From Pseudomonadota bacterium (GTDB lineage: Bacteria > Myxococcota_A > Polyangia > GCA-2747355), in contig JADJDT010000004.1 of NCBI GenBank assembly GCA_016702545.1, positions 1 through 49,086 of the forward strand: DNA of 49,086 nt. Reading direction: 5' to 3'. Within the stretch, counting starts at the first letter, position 1; each line of letters begins with the position of its first letter. Shown here piece after piece: positions 17,546 to 27,363 of the stretch. The notes beneath the pieces were generated by a model that saw only the letters and a list, made by a program, of their open reading frames with translations, searched no databases and was not told the DNA's origin. Position numbers and translations under genes: made by a program.

Positions 17546-17866
17546 GAGGGTCCCCGGGGCCCTCCCAATGTCGGCGCCTTGCGCGCCGGGGGTGCTTGGT
17601 CGCACCCGCGGCGACAAGCTTCTCAGTGTAACCAGGCGCTTATGGCGCAACACCTCTGAACGCTTACCCCTCTTCTGGGGGCCTCTGGGGGCTTCTGGGC
17701 GCCCCACCGCGGTCAGGGCGTGCCGCCCCCGACCCGCCTCTCAGTCCCCTCATGCCACGAAGGCACGCCCCGGAGCAACCGGGCCCCGAGCGCCACCGCG
17801 CTTCGACGCGCGCGTCGCGCGTCGCGTGATCCAATGCTATCCCATAGCGGTGAAGAGGTTCGCGCC
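17546..17866. other. Gene-free interval between pntAA and the peptidase gene
   Basis: About 320 bases of GC-rich DNA. The first part looks like a decayed continuation of the hairpin repeat. A GAAGAGG at about 17852-17858 is the likely ribosome site for the GTG at 17867. No RNA gene or protein-like frame was recognised. Confidence 0.4.
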
Positions 17867-18931
17867 GTGAGCTACCGCCTCGCCCACCTGCGTTGCCATC
17901 CCCCGCTGTGGGCTCCCCGCTTGAGTCCGGTGCTGCTGCTCGCGCTGCTGCTCGGCCGCCCGGCGGCCGCGCCGATCGCGCACGCCCAGTCCGGCCCTCG
18001 CGGGGCCGCTAACGCCTAGCAGCCGACCCGCCAGCGCTCGGCCTCCTTCACCGATGCGGCCGCGCAGGAGACGCTCTCGGAGCTGGCGCGGGAGTCGCGG
18101 GGCAACGCAAGGCGCGCGGTGGCCCCGTGGTTGATCTACTGGACGCCGAACTTCCGCGTCTTGCACCGCGATGCGCGGGCGGCGCAGGTCGTGGGCTTGC
18201 GGGCCGAGCGGCTGCGCGACCAGCTGCTGCAGCGCTGGACCGGCGAGAGCTACCCGGCGCCCTGGCTCAAGCGTGCCGACATCTACCTCTTATCCGGCAC
18301 CGACGAGATGAACGACCAGACCGGCGGCGAGCCCAAGGCGGGCTCGACGCTGGTGCGACCCTCGCAGCTCTACCGCGGGCGCATCCTTTCGCGGCGGGTG
18401 AATCTGGCGCAAGACGACGGGCAGCTGCTCGAGGCCACCCTGCCGCACGAGATCACGCACGTGATCCTCGGTGACCTGCTGGGCGGCCAGATTCCCCTTT
18501 GGGCCAACGAGGGCGCGGCCGCTGCCGCCGAGACGGGCGACAAGCAGGACTACTACGGGCAGGTGCTGCGCCGCTTCGTGCTGCGGCGGCAGACCTACCG
18601 CTTGGCCGATTTGTTCGCGATGCAGGGCTACCCCGATGGGCCCTTCAACGCGCTCTTCTACGCCCAGAGCTGCTCGCTCGCGCGGCTGCTGCTGCGCCTG
18701 GGCAGCTACGCCGACTTCCTGGCGCTGGTGCGCCATGCTCGCGTCAGCGGCTACGACGAGGCGCTGGAGCGGGTCTACGGCCTGGCCGGGGTGACGGTGC
18801 TGCAGCGCCGCTGGCTGGTCACCGGGGCGGGCAGGACGAAGTCATACCCGTGGTATTTCGAGGAGCTGAAACGCAGCCGGCGGGGATGGATCGGCGGCCA
18901 GATGGATGGGTTATGCCTAGCCGGGCCCTGA
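17867..18931 (+). pseudogene. Secreted HExxH metallopeptidase-like gene with in-frame TAG and repeat-derived tail
   Basis: From GTG 17867 the frame gives a signal peptide (SPVLLLALLLGRPAAAPIAH then AQSGPRG). It meets TAG at 18017-18019, and the same frame continues as coding sequence to 18931. The body contains LPHEITHVILGDLL, a gluzincin-like HExxH, with ANEGAAAAAE downstream giving the third ligand Glu; peptidase-MA-like proteins have this layout. The stop could be one base change from CAG. The last 30 or so residues (TKSYPWYFEELKRSRRGW) are encoded by a decayed mini-element related to the one at 42.5 kb, so the native C-terminus is replaced. If translation restarts downstream, the product would stay in the cytoplasm. 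Expected role: periplasmic peptidase or peptidase-like scaffold. Confidence 0.7.
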
Positions 18932-18932
18932 G
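18836..18932 (+). repeat. Decayed right half of the AGGACCCGCTCG mini-element
   Basis: The stretch ACGAAG..GGTATTTCGAGGAGCTG then AAACGCAGCC..GGATGGATCG..CCAGATGGATG aligns with 42614-42690. The bases after it (GGTTATGCCTAGCCGGGCCC) are a decayed version of the GAGTTATTTTCGAGCGGGTCC end. The left half is absent. The copy is read as the C-terminal tail of the metallopeptidase-like gene and ends just before clpS. Confidence 0.75.
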
Positions 18933-18941
18933 GGCACAGCG

Positions 18942-19265
18942 ATGAGCGAGACGACCAAGCCACGCGCCCTGCCCGAGGGAGGGCTCGCCGTGCGCGAGCG
19001 CCCCGAGACGAGGCAACCGCGACTCTACAAGGTGCTGCTGCACAACGACGACTACACGACGATGGAGTTCGTCGTCGAGCTGCTGGTCGAGCACTTCCAC
19101 AAGACGGCGACCGAGGCGACGCAGATCATGCTGAGCGTGCACCTGAAGGGCGTGGGCGTCTGCGGCGTCTACACCTTCGACGTCGCCGAGACCAAGGTGG
19201 CGCGCGCGACCGAGGCCGCCCGGCAGCAGGGCCATCCGTTGAAATGCACCCTGGAGCCCGAGTAG
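18942..19265 (+). CDS. clpS: ClpS adaptor protein
   Basis: 107 residues. The conserved ClpS core is complete: YKVLLHNDDYTTMEFVVELL (the NDDYT binding pocket region), HFHKTATEATQIMLSVHLKG, GVCGVYTFDVAETKV and a C-terminal QGHPLKCTLE. ClpS delivers N-degron substrates to ClpAP. clpA usually follows directly but does not here; a mini-element and a gene on the other strand come next. The ATG at 18942 is 11 bases past the stop of the damaged peptidase gene. Confidence 0.95.
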   Translation: MSETTKPRALPEGGLAVRERPETRQPRLYKVLLHNDDYTTMEFVVELLVEHFHKTATEATQIMLSVHLKGVGVCGVYTFDVAETKVARATEAARQQGHPLKCTLEPE

Positions 19266-19281
19266 CGGCGCGCCGGAAGGG

Positions 19282-19567
<286 letters not shown>

Positions 19568-19571
<4 letters not shown>

Positions 19572-21208
19572 AGCTTCAGCGAGCGCACCTCGGTCGTGGC
19601 GTGACCGGAGAGGCGCGCCGCGAAGGTGGCAGCCCCCAGGACGACGGCGTCCTCCGGTTGGACCGCCCCGCCGGGCACCACCCGGGCGATCCTCTCGACC
19701 TCGCGTTTGACGAAGGGCAGGCGGACGATGCCGCCGGCCAGCACGATCGCTTGCAGGGCCGAGGGCAACAAGCCGGCCGCGCGTAGCCCCTCGGCACAGG
19801 CGGCGCGCGTGCGCTCGAGCACCGGGCGAAAGAGGCGCTCGACCGCCTCGCGCTGGATCTGCTGGCTGAGCGCCTCGTCGGTGCCGGCTGGGTTGGCATT
19901 GCCCAGGTCGATCAGGGTCATCTCGTCGACGGAGAGCCGCCGCTTGGCGCGCTCGCAGGTCTGCAGCAGCTTGTGCCAGATCGGGCCGTTGGCCGGCAGC
20001 TCCACGCCATGGCGTCGGCGCAGCGTTTCGGCCACCGCCTCCGCCAGCGCCTGGTCGAGCTGGTCCCCGCCGACGTCGCGCAAGCTCGCCGTGCCGAGCA
20101 CGCGGTAGGCCGTGGCGCTCAGCTCGAGCACGGTGAACTGGAACGAGCCGCCGAAATCGTAGACGCCGACCACTTCGCTGGCCCCCCGCCCGAAGCCGTG
20201 GGCCAGCGCCGCGGCGAGCGGCTCCGGGATCAGCTCGATCACCTCGAGCTCTGCGCGCCGCGCGGCGCGCCCCAAGGCCTCGCGCTGCGCCGGGGTCGCC
20301 AGCACCGGATGCGTGAGCACGGCACGGCGCACGGGCCGCCCGAGCTGCTCGGCGGCGGTGCGGCGCACATGGTCGAGCACCAGGCTGCAAACCTCGGTCG
20401 CGCTCACGCGGCGGGTGCCGCGCGGGTCCCCGGCCGTGCCGACCACGAGCACCGCCTCGCCATCCGGGCCGGCCTCGCAGCCGTAGGGCAGCGCGGCCAG
20501 CTCGGCCGCCCACCTCGGGTCGGCGAAGGGAGCGCCGAGCAGGCGCTTGGCACCGGCGATCACGCGCTCATGGTGGTCGAGCCGCAGGCGGTGAGCGTCC
20601 CAGCCCACGACCGCCTGCCGCTCGGCGTCGCAGTCGAGGCAGACCAGTGAGGGATGCTGCGTACGGCCGTAGGCGTCCGGTACGGTGTAGACCGTGTGAC
20701 CCGCGGTGGCGGCCAGGCCGCTGAGGGCACTGCCGAGGTCGATGCCGACGATTTCGCCGCTCGCGCCAGCCGGCAGTGCGATCGCGCGGCGCGGCGGCGG
20801 GGTCGGCGAACGGTCGAGCACCAAGGGGCGCGGTGCGGAGGCGCTCGGCGCAGGTCCCTGGCGCAGCCGGGCGATCTCGGCCAGCGCCGCGAGCTCGTTG
20901 CGGTAGGCCGCGTCGACCTCGATGCCGATGCCGCGCAGGGCGCCGGGCGTTGCTGCGTCGGGCGCCTTGACGTGCCTTACCGTCGCCTGGACCGGGACGC
21001 GGCTGCCATCGGGCAGCTCGACGGCGACCTCGACCCGGGCGCCGATCTGCAGCTCGCGTTCGGTCCGTAGGAACATCCCGCCGCGGCTGACGTTGGTCGC
21101 CGCAAGCTGCTCGGCGCTGGCCCAGTCGGGGCAGCGAATCGTCGCTCGCCAGTCGACGGGCAGCCGCGGGTTGCTGCGCAGGGCAGGTCGCTCGTGATCG
21201 TCCAGCAT
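19568..21208 (-). CDS. PilZ-Hsp70 fusion protein without substrate-binding domain
   Basis: 546 residues. The N-terminal 100 are PilZ-like (RLPVDWRATIRCPDW, NVSRGGMFLRTE, RGIGIEVD). A Pro-rich linker to about 150 leads to an Hsp70 actin-type ATPase: VGIDLGSALSGLAA, VLTHPVLATPAQREALGRAA, PEPLAAALAHGFG, YDFGGSFQFTVLEL, GGDQLDQALAEAV and VLAGGIVRLPFVKREV. The phosphate-2 loop reads DFGGSF rather than DFGGGT. There is no C-terminal peptide-binding domain or lid, so it is unlikely to be a general chaperone. The typical cyclic-di-GMP RxxxR motif is not obvious, so nucleotide binding by the PilZ part is uncertain. Its stop TAG lies in the edge of the mini-element. Confidence 0.85.
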
Positions 21209-21307
21209 CGGTGGGGCGACGGTAGCATCCCTGCGCCGACCAGGGCCACTGCACGGCCCTCACCGTGCACGACCCTCACCGCCGGTGGACTGGCCAGCCT
21301 CCTATCT

Positions 21308-23210
21308 TTACTCCGCGGCGGGTTCCTCGAGCGCGAGATCGAAGAGCACCTCTTGCGTGTCGACCGCGAGGTGTCCCTCTACGCGAAGCACCCACTCGAC
21401 GTGCGGCCGGAAGGCGAAGCGCCCCTTGTTCCACTTCAGCATCGCGCGAATGGCCTGGCGGAGCTGCCGGTTGAGGACCTCGGTCAGCACCGGTTCGGCG
21501 ACGAAGCCGAGGGTGATCAGCGTCGCGCCGATGGTGGCGCGCTCGGACGTGCGCGGCTGGGCGCGCGCGATCTCGAGCTGCTCGCGCGTGAGCTGTCCCT
21601 CGGCGAGCAGCAGCTCGACCACGCTGCTGCAGCCCGACGCCCGGGCGGCGAGCAGCCGGCACTCACTCAGCCGCAAGACCGCGTTACCGCAGTCGGCGTT
21701 GATCAGCAGCGCCCCGGTGCGCTTGGTGGTCCGAAAGAACTCCAGCAGCTGCAGCGCATTGAGCGTGGAGAGGTCGCCGCTGAAGACCGCCGGGTCGTCC
21801 TGCGTGCGCTCGTGTCCGGCGAACTCGGTGATCGCCGCCAGCCCCGCCGACGAGCGCGTGGTCTCGAACTCGGAGGTCGGTGCGCGGGCCTCGGCCAGCA
21901 GTGCGGCAGACAACATCGGGTTTTCGGCGGTTGGTCTCATCGCCGCCCCGGCGTCCTCTGGCGTCGGTGGCGGCCGGGCTCGGTCGCGCTGCGCCGCTGG
22001 CACGAACGCGGCGCCTTCGCAGCGTCGCGACGACCAATCGATGGTCCAGCGGTCGAGCGCACCGAGCAGCTCGCTGACGCGGGCGTCCGGCGCGCGCCGT
22101 GCCAGGGCGACGCACGCCAGCGCGGCCACCGCGGCGCTCTGCAGGTCGCCGTCGAGCGGCTCGCGCAGCAGGTCGAGCAGGTGGCGCTCGGCGGCGTCGA
22201 TCTCGCCCAATTGCAGCAGGGTCCAGGCGATCGCCTCGCGCAGCCGCAGCAGCTCGGGCGTCAGGCCGATCAGCACCTCATATTGCTCGACCAGCGCTCG
22301 ACTCGCAGGCTGTCCGTGCAGCGCCATGTACTCGGCGGCAATCCAGGGCGGCATGGCCGCGCGGCGCGCGCGCGCGACCAGGCCCAGCCAGGTTCTTACG
22401 GTGTCGCTCGCGGGAATCGAACGCAGGCGCTGCTCGGCCTCATCGAGATCGCCGTTGGCCATCGCCGCCCGCGCCAGAAAGAGCGCCGGTTGGGGCCAGC
22501 GCGGGTCGGCCATCGCGGCGCGCTGGGCCGCGGCCACGCTGGCCGTGTTCTCGTACAGCTCCTCGCCCTTGAGCTCCTCGGCGGCGAGCAGGCGCGCCTC
22601 GACCAGCCAGGTCATCGCGATGCCGCCGCGGTCGCTCTCCGCCTCGAACACGCCCCTCGCCTGGTGCAGCCGCTCCCGAGCCTCGGTGGCGCGTCCCTGG
22701 CGCCCCCTCGAACTCGGCCAGGTGGCAGTCGGTCAACGCCTGCGCCAGGGGGTCGAGCGCCTGCCCCAAACGCCGCGCCTCCAGCAGCGCGGGCTCGGCC
22801 GCCGGCGCGTCTCCCAGCTGGGCCCGCGCCAGGCCGAGGCCGAGCTGGGCCAGCCAGCGGTGAGAGGCGCTGTAGTCGGCGCCGCTGGCGAGGCGCTCGA
22901 GCAGCAGCAGCGCCGTCTGCACGTCGCCCAGCTGGCTCGATTCGAGCGCCACGAGCAGGTGATTGAGCGCTTCGCGGAAGGGCCCCGCCTGCGACGCACC
23001 TTGTTGCGCGCAGAGCACGGCGGTGACCAGCGCGCCCAGCTGGCGCGCCCGACCGAGGTCCTGCCGCGCCAGCGTGGACCGAAGATCGCGGTGCGCGCGA
23101 TCGAGCCACTCCGGCACCAGGTCGCGGTGCTCCGCGAGGAGCCCCGCGATGGCCCCTTCGTCACCCTGCGCGCTGAGCAAGGCCTTGGAGAGGGAATCGA
23201 CGGTTTGCAT
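21308..23210 (-). pseudogene. TPR-DUF4388-like signalling protein, broken by a one-base insertion
   Basis: The N-terminal part (ATG 23210 onward) has helical repeats (LGLGLARAQLGDAPAAEPAL, LTDCHLAEFEGA), then loses similarity near 22710. Another frame picks up at once with QGRATEARERLHQARGVFEA and runs to 21308. One extra base in GGGGGCGCC (about 22706-22712) accounts for this. The rejoined protein is about 634 residues. It has tetratricopeptide-like repeats in the first 330, then a DUF4388/PATAN-like domain: LSTLNALQLLEFFRTTKRTG, LLINADCGNAVLRLSECRLL, LLLAEGQLTREQLEIA and IGATLITLGFVAEPVLTEVL. Such proteins occur in gliding/type IV pilus-linked signalling in myxobacteria. The gene at 24.8-26.7 kb shares the domain. 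The break may be a sequencing error. Confidence 0.7.
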
Positions 23211-23311
23211 GGCCCGCCTCTAAACTGCCGACTTCCTGCCCGCTTGTCGAGATTTCGCACCGACGCCCTTCGCCCCCGCCGACCGCCGTCCGCCGGGCAC
23301 GGGCGCGCCTT

Positions 23312-24733
23312 TCAGGCCGTATGGGCGCCGGGCGCCGGCGGTGCCCGCAAGAGTTCGGCAGCGATCGCGGCGGCCGCCGCCGCTGGGGCGGTGGCCTCGT
23401 AGATCGGTCGACCGACCACCACGTGGGTGGCGCCGGCGGCCCGTGCGGCGGACGGGGTATCGACCTGCGCATGGTCGTCGGCGGTGCTGTGCGCGGGACG
23501 CACCCCCGGGGTGACGATCAGCAGTCCGGCGCCGCAGGCCGCGCGCACCGCCGCGGCCTCGGCCACGGAGCACACGACGCCGTCGAGGCCACAGGCCTGC
23601 GCCAGCCGGGCCAGTCGCAGCACCTGGGCCGTGCGTCCGTCCAGGATGCCGATCTCGGCCAGCTCCGCGTCGGGCAGCGAGGTGAGCGCCGTGACGGCCA
23701 GCAGCCGCGGGCGGCGCAGGCCGGCTGCCGCCGCCCGGTCAGCGGCCGCCACGCAGGCCCGCAGCATCGTCGGCCCACCGCTGGCGTGCAGCGTCACGAG
23801 CTGCACGTCGAGGCGCGCGGCGGCCGCGACGTAGTTGGCGGCGGTATTCGGGATGTCGTGGAACTTGAGATCGAGAAAGACCTCGAGCCCACGCCGGCGG
23901 ATCGCCGCCACCAGCGGCGGACCGTGGGCGAGAAAGGCGGAGTTGAGCTTGAAGTAGCCGGCGCTGGCTGCCACGTCGTCCGCCAGCCGCTCGACCGCCG
24001 CGCGATCGTCGAGATCCGCGGCGACGACCAGCGACTCGGCGCGGCGCGTGGCCTCGGTGGCGGCGAGCGGGCCGCTGCCGGTGTCGGCGTCCTCGCGGGC
24101 ACCCGGGGCCCAATGCGCCGGATCGTCGCGCCAGGCGCGCAGCGAGGCGATCGCGGCGGCGTCGAGCTGACCGCGCCCGGCGGCCTCTCGCAGGACGTCG
24201 TCGAGCGTGACCAGCGCCGTATGCGCCAGGCCGGCCGCGCGAAAGAGCTGCGTCGCGTCCGCCATGCCGTAGCTGAAGATGGCGAGGACCGCGACCACCT
24301 CGGCCCCGCCCTCGCGCAGCGCCTGCGCCGCGGAGACCACCGACCCGCCGGTCGAGATCAGGTCCTCGATCAGCACGACACGCGCACCCGGGACGAGTCT
24401 TCCCTCGACGCGCTTGCCCTTGCCGTGGCCCTTGGCGTCACCGCGCACGTAGACCAGCGGCAACCCGAGGCGCTCGGCCACGAGGGTCGCGTGGGGGATG
24501 CCGGCCGTGGCGGTTCCCGCGATCACCGTGGGTCGCAACGCCTGCGCTTCGATCGCGTCCACGAAGGCCTCGGCCACCCGACGGCGCGCTGCGGCGTCGC
24601 TGATCAGCAGCCGATTGTCGGTGTAGATCGGGCTGCGCAGCCCCGAGGCGAAGGTGAAGAAGGGCGGTTGTGCGCGCAGCTCCACGGCGCGCGCGGTGAG
24701 CAAGAGCTCGGCCAGATCCTTCGCAGCGTGCAC
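23312..24733 (-). CDS. pyrEF: Bifunctional orotate phosphoribosyltransferase / OMP decarboxylase
   Basis: 473 residues with two enzymes in one chain. PyrE (1-205) has FFTFASGLRSPIYTDNR, GTATAGIPHATLVAERLGLP and the PRPP loop LIEDLISTGG (121-130). After a linker rich in acidic and Ala residues, PyrF (236-470) has VAADLDDRAAVERLADDV, the catalytic DLKFHDIPNT (288-297), TLHASGGPTMLRA, TALTSLPDAELAEIG and the phosphate-binding VVGRPIYEA. Together they turn orotate plus PRPP into UMP. The order PyrE-PyrF is that of eukaryotic UMP synthase; most bacteria keep separate genes. No other pyr gene adjoins it. Confidence 0.92.
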   Translation of the reverse strand: MHAAKDLAELLLTARAVELRAQPPFFTFASGLRSPIYTDNRLLISDAAARRRVAEAFVDAIEAQALRPTVIAGTATAGIPHATLVAERLGLPLVYVRGDAKGHGKGKRVEGRLVPGARVVLIEDLISTGGSVVSAAQALREGGAEVVAVLAIFSYGMADATQLFRAAGLAHTALVTLDDVLREAAGRGQLDAAAIASLRAWRDDPAHWAPGAREDADTGSGPLAATEATRRAESLVVAADLDDRAAVERLADDVAASAGYFKLNSAFLAHGPPLVAAIRRRGLEVFLDLKFHDIPNTAANYVAAAARLDVQLVTLHASGGPTMLRACVAAADRAAAAGLRRPRLLAVTALTSLPDAELAEIGILDGRTAQVLRLARLAQACGLDGVVCSVAEAAAVRAACGAGLLIVTPGVRPAHSTADDHAQVDTPSAARAAGATHVVVGRPIYEATAPAAAAAAIAAELLRAPPAPGAHTA

Positions 24734-24765
24734 GGCGGTGCCTCTCCTTCGGGCGCGGGCCCAGG

Positions 24766-26724
24766 TCAGGGTTTCGCTCGCCCCTTGGCTTCGCTCTGAC
24801 CGCGACGCTGGCGTTCGAGCGTCCGCAGCTCGCGATCGATCGCCGCCCAGCGCGGCTCGTGGTCCAACGCCAGCAGCAGATGCCGCTGAGCGCGGTCGAG
24901 CTTGCGCTCCTGGCGCAGGAAGTGACCGAGCGTCAGGTTGACCAGCGCGCTGTTCGGCTGCTGGCTGACCAGCCGAGCCGCCAGCCGCTGGGCCTGCTCA
25001 CCGAGCTTGGGCGCCGAGCTCTTGTCGGCGGCGCTGTACTTGAGCCAGGCACTGCCGAGCGCGTACTCGACGGCCTCGGGATGCCGCGCCGCGGCGCGCT
25101 CGAAGGCCTCCAGCGCTGCCGTCGCATCGTCGCGCGATAGCGCGTCGCGGGCCTGCTGGTAGGCCTGCTCGGCCTCGAGGTGCCGCTGGCGCTCGGCGCC
25201 GTCCTGCGCCCCGCTCGGGCGCCGCGTACGCGCGCCCTTCAGCAGGCGGTCACGAGCCAGGCGCGCGCGACCACTCACCGCGTCGAGCTGCTGCCGAAAC
25301 GCCGACGCCTGCGCGTCCGCTTCGCCCAGGGCCTTGAGCTCATCTCTGACCCGACCGTAGGCCTGCTCGATCTCGTCTGCGGCGGCTCCGGGCGCGACGC
25401 GCAAGACCTCGTGATCGGGCCGTCCCGAGACGCGCAGGTAGAGCGCCATCAGCGCCGAGCGCCCCGGCTCGGGGGTCACCGCCGTCCCGGGCGCAGCCGC
25501 GGGCGTGGGCGGTGCTGCTGCCGCGCTGCCGGGACCCGGCGCGAGCGCTGGATCGGCCACGGGCCCGGCCCCCGGCCGCGGGGCTACGGACGCGCCGAGC
25601 GGCTTGTCGTGGAGCGTGACCAGACCGAGGAGCAAGAGCGCGGTCATCACCTGCTGGGCGTGGACCCGATCGAGCTGCGCCCCCTCACAGACCTGGGCCA
25701 CGCTGCGCTGCCCGGTCAGGCCGGCCGCGAAGGCCTCCTCGCGCGGGGTCAGCGCCAGCCGTCCCCGGCAGGCGGCCCAGCCCTGCTCGTTGAGGCGGGC
25801 GTAGCCGCCAAGGTGCGGCTGGAGGCCGGCCGCCAGCCGCTCGACAGGGACCTCCTTCAGGCCCGCGACGAGCACCGCCTCGAGCACCTGCGGGAACTCG
25901 GTCAGCTCGGCCAGGTGATCGTCGCCAGGACTGAAGTCGGCGTGATAGCGCTCCCAGGCGAAGCAGGCGACGATCTTCTGCTGGACCTGTCGCGCGAGCG
26001 CCTCCATCACCTCGACGTTGCTCAGCACGCCGAGCGCGACCAACGCCTCGCCGAGGCGCATCTGCTCGTTCTCCAACACATCGCTCGTGATCAGCGCTAC
26101 GGCCCGCTCGAATTGCTCGAGCGTGATCTTGCCGCTGCTGAGGAGCTGGCGGCCGAGCGTCTGACCGAGGCTGCCCTCCTCGGCAAAGACGAGGATGCCC
26201 GCGCGCCACAGGATCGTGGTCTGGACGCCACGCGCCGTGACGCGCAGCCGTCCGGTCTGTCGCTCGACGGCGAGCTGCAGCAGCAGGCGCGGGAAGGCGA
26301 GGGCCCCGACGCCTGTGCCGGTGGGGCTGCCGCCGTGGCGCAGCAGCGCGTCCTCGACCGCAGCGAGCACCTGAGGCAAGGGCGCCGGTCGCACCACGAC
26401 CCGATCGGGTCGGTCGTCCTCGTCGAGCTGCGCCAGCGCGGCGGCCGGGCCCCGTTCGCAGAGCGCGATCAGCGCTGGACCGGCGCCGCCGCGCCGCAGG
26501 GCCGCGCAGGCCGCGACCTCGGCTGCCGTCGCCGAGGGCTGCACGATCACGACGTCGGCCTGCTCGCGCTGCGCCGTCTCGTGGGCCGCCGCGACGCTCT
26601 CGGCCGGCAGCGCGCGATAGCCCTTGTGGCGCAGGTACTCGACCAAGTGTTCGCGCACCGGCGCCTCGGCCTGATGCACGACGACCGTGCTGCCCCCGAC
26701 CGCGGTGAGATAGTCGGTCGCCAA
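24766..26724 (-). CDS. Multidomain protein: pseudo-receiver, DUF4388-like, J-like and TPR segments
   Basis: 652 residues. About 1-130 is receiver-like (VVVHQAEAPVREHLVEYLRH, ADVVIVQPSATAAEVAAC) but lacks the phosphoacceptor Asp pattern. About 145-340 is a DUF4388/PATAN-like block (FPRLLLQLAVERQTGRLRV, GILVFAEEGSLGQTLGRQLL, ALVALGVLSNVEVMEALARQ). A Pro/Ala linker follows. About 430-500 is a J-like hairpin (HEVLRVAPGAAADEIEQAY) without an HPD, and the C-terminus has TPR-like helices (LEAEQAYQQARDALSRDDAT, LTLGHFLRQERKLDRAQRHL). The layout is typical of Myxococcota signalling proteins. It ends 32 bases before pyrEF and is likely cotranscribed with it. Confidence 0.8.
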   Translation of the reverse strand: MATDYLTAVGGSTVVVHQAEAPVREHLVEYLRHKGYRALPAESVAAAHETAQREQADVVIVQPSATAAEVAACAALRRGGAGPALIALCERGPAAALAQLDEDDRPDRVVVRPAPLPQVLAAVEDALLRHGGSPTGTGVGALAFPRLLLQLAVERQTGRLRVTARGVQTTILWRAGILVFAEEGSLGQTLGRQLLSSGKITLEQFERAVALITSDVLENEQMRLGEALVALGVLSNVEVMEALARQVQQKIVACFAWERYHADFSPGDDHLAELTEFPQVLEAVLVAGLKEVPVERLAAGLQPHLGGYARLNEQGWAACRGRLALTPREEAFAAGLTGQRSVAQVCEGAQLDRVHAQQVMTALLLLGLVTLHDKPLGASVAPRPGAGPVADPALAPGPGSAAAAPPTPAAAPGTAVTPEPGRSALMALYLRVSGRPDHEVLRVAPGAAADEIEQAYGRVRDELKALGEADAQASAFRQQLDAVSGRARLARDRLLKGARTRRPSGAQDGAERQRHLEAEQAYQQARDALSRDDATAALEAFERAAARHPEAVEYALGSAWLKYSAADKSSAPKLGEQAQRLAARLVSQQPNSALVNLTLGHFLRQERKLDRAQRHLLLALDHEPRWAAIDRELRTLERQRRGQSEAKGRAKP

Positions 26725-26950
26725 GAGCGTGCTCCAGGAAACACAGGTGCGGCGCCACGGTCTGGCGCGTCCGGGAGTCTAACCGATGGGCCCGGAACCT
26801 TACCATCAGGCCTCGCGGCCGCGCTGGCGAGCGGCCGCTGGCGAGGGGTCACTGGCCATCCGTGGCCGCTGCGCGTAGGCTGCCGGTGGCGCCGAAGCGA
26901 GCCTCCGACGATCGAAGGCGCCGCCGATTGCCAGCGGAGTGAAGGTTGCA
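26725..26950. promoter_or_regulatory. Divergent region between the DUF4388 protein and a small membrane protein gene
   Basis: 226 bases between divergent genes. AGCGGAGTGAAGG lies upstream of the ATG at 26951 and can serve as its ribosome site. I saw no clear -10/-35 pair and no hairpin. Confidence 0.25.
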
Positions 26951-27166
26951 ATGAAAGAGCTCTTCGATCCCCAGGTGCTGATCTTCGCGGCCCTCACCTG
27001 CGCCGTGATTCTGATCACCCTGATCGTGCTGGCCGTGATCACGCGCCGTGTGCGCTTCCTGATGAGCGAGGTCCAGGGCCTGCGCCGCGAGATGGCGCTG
27101 GTCGACGAGGCCTTGCAGACGGTCACGCAGGCCCTCGAGCAGATGGGGCGGCAGCGCCCGCGCTGA
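26951..27166 (+). CDS. Small membrane protein with coiled-coil tail
   Basis: 71 residues from the ATG at 26951 (a GTG at 26939 would add four). One membrane helix (VLIFAALTCAVILITLIVLA) is followed by a short amphipathic coiled coil (MSEVQGLRREMALVDEALQT) and a basic end. The pattern resembles small scaffold or divisome-type proteins, but no family is recognised. It ends 31 bases before an inserted mini-element. Confidence 0.6.
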   Translation: MKELFDPQVLIFAALTCAVILITLIVLAVITRRVRFLMSEVQGLRREMALVDEALQTVTQALEQMGRQRPR

Positions 27167-27197
27167 GGGCTGGGCGCCGCTTCAGGGTCGGTGGCCC

Positions 27198-27363
27198 TTA
27201 GCAGCCCGTTGATCTATCGCTCCCGTCGCGAGGCACGGCACTGCGACCCGAGGTCGGCGTCGCGAAAACTACCCATAGCAGCGCTATGGCCACGTTTCCG
27301 CTCCTTGCCCTCGGGCCGCAGCTCCATCCCTCGCTCGGTCCGCAATAGATCAACGGGCTGTTA
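27198..27363. mobile_element. 166-bp mini-element with TAACAGCCCGTTGATC inverted ends and 11-bp direct repeats
   Basis: Left end TTAGCAGCCCGTTGATCTAT (27198-27217) is mirrored at the right end by ATAGATCAACGGGCTGTTA (27345-27363). The flanks carry GGGTCGGTGGC on both sides (27185-27195 and 27364-27374), a direct repeat of 11 bases that looks like a target-site duplication. The interior has a CCATAGCAGCGCTATGG palindrome and no ORF of note. The right end supplies the TAA stop of hisD. Confidence 0.85.

Noticed and set aside
17505..17568. N-terminal extension of PntAA
   Set aside because: The extra residues translate a hairpin repeat; the family N-terminus begins at the GTG at 17487.
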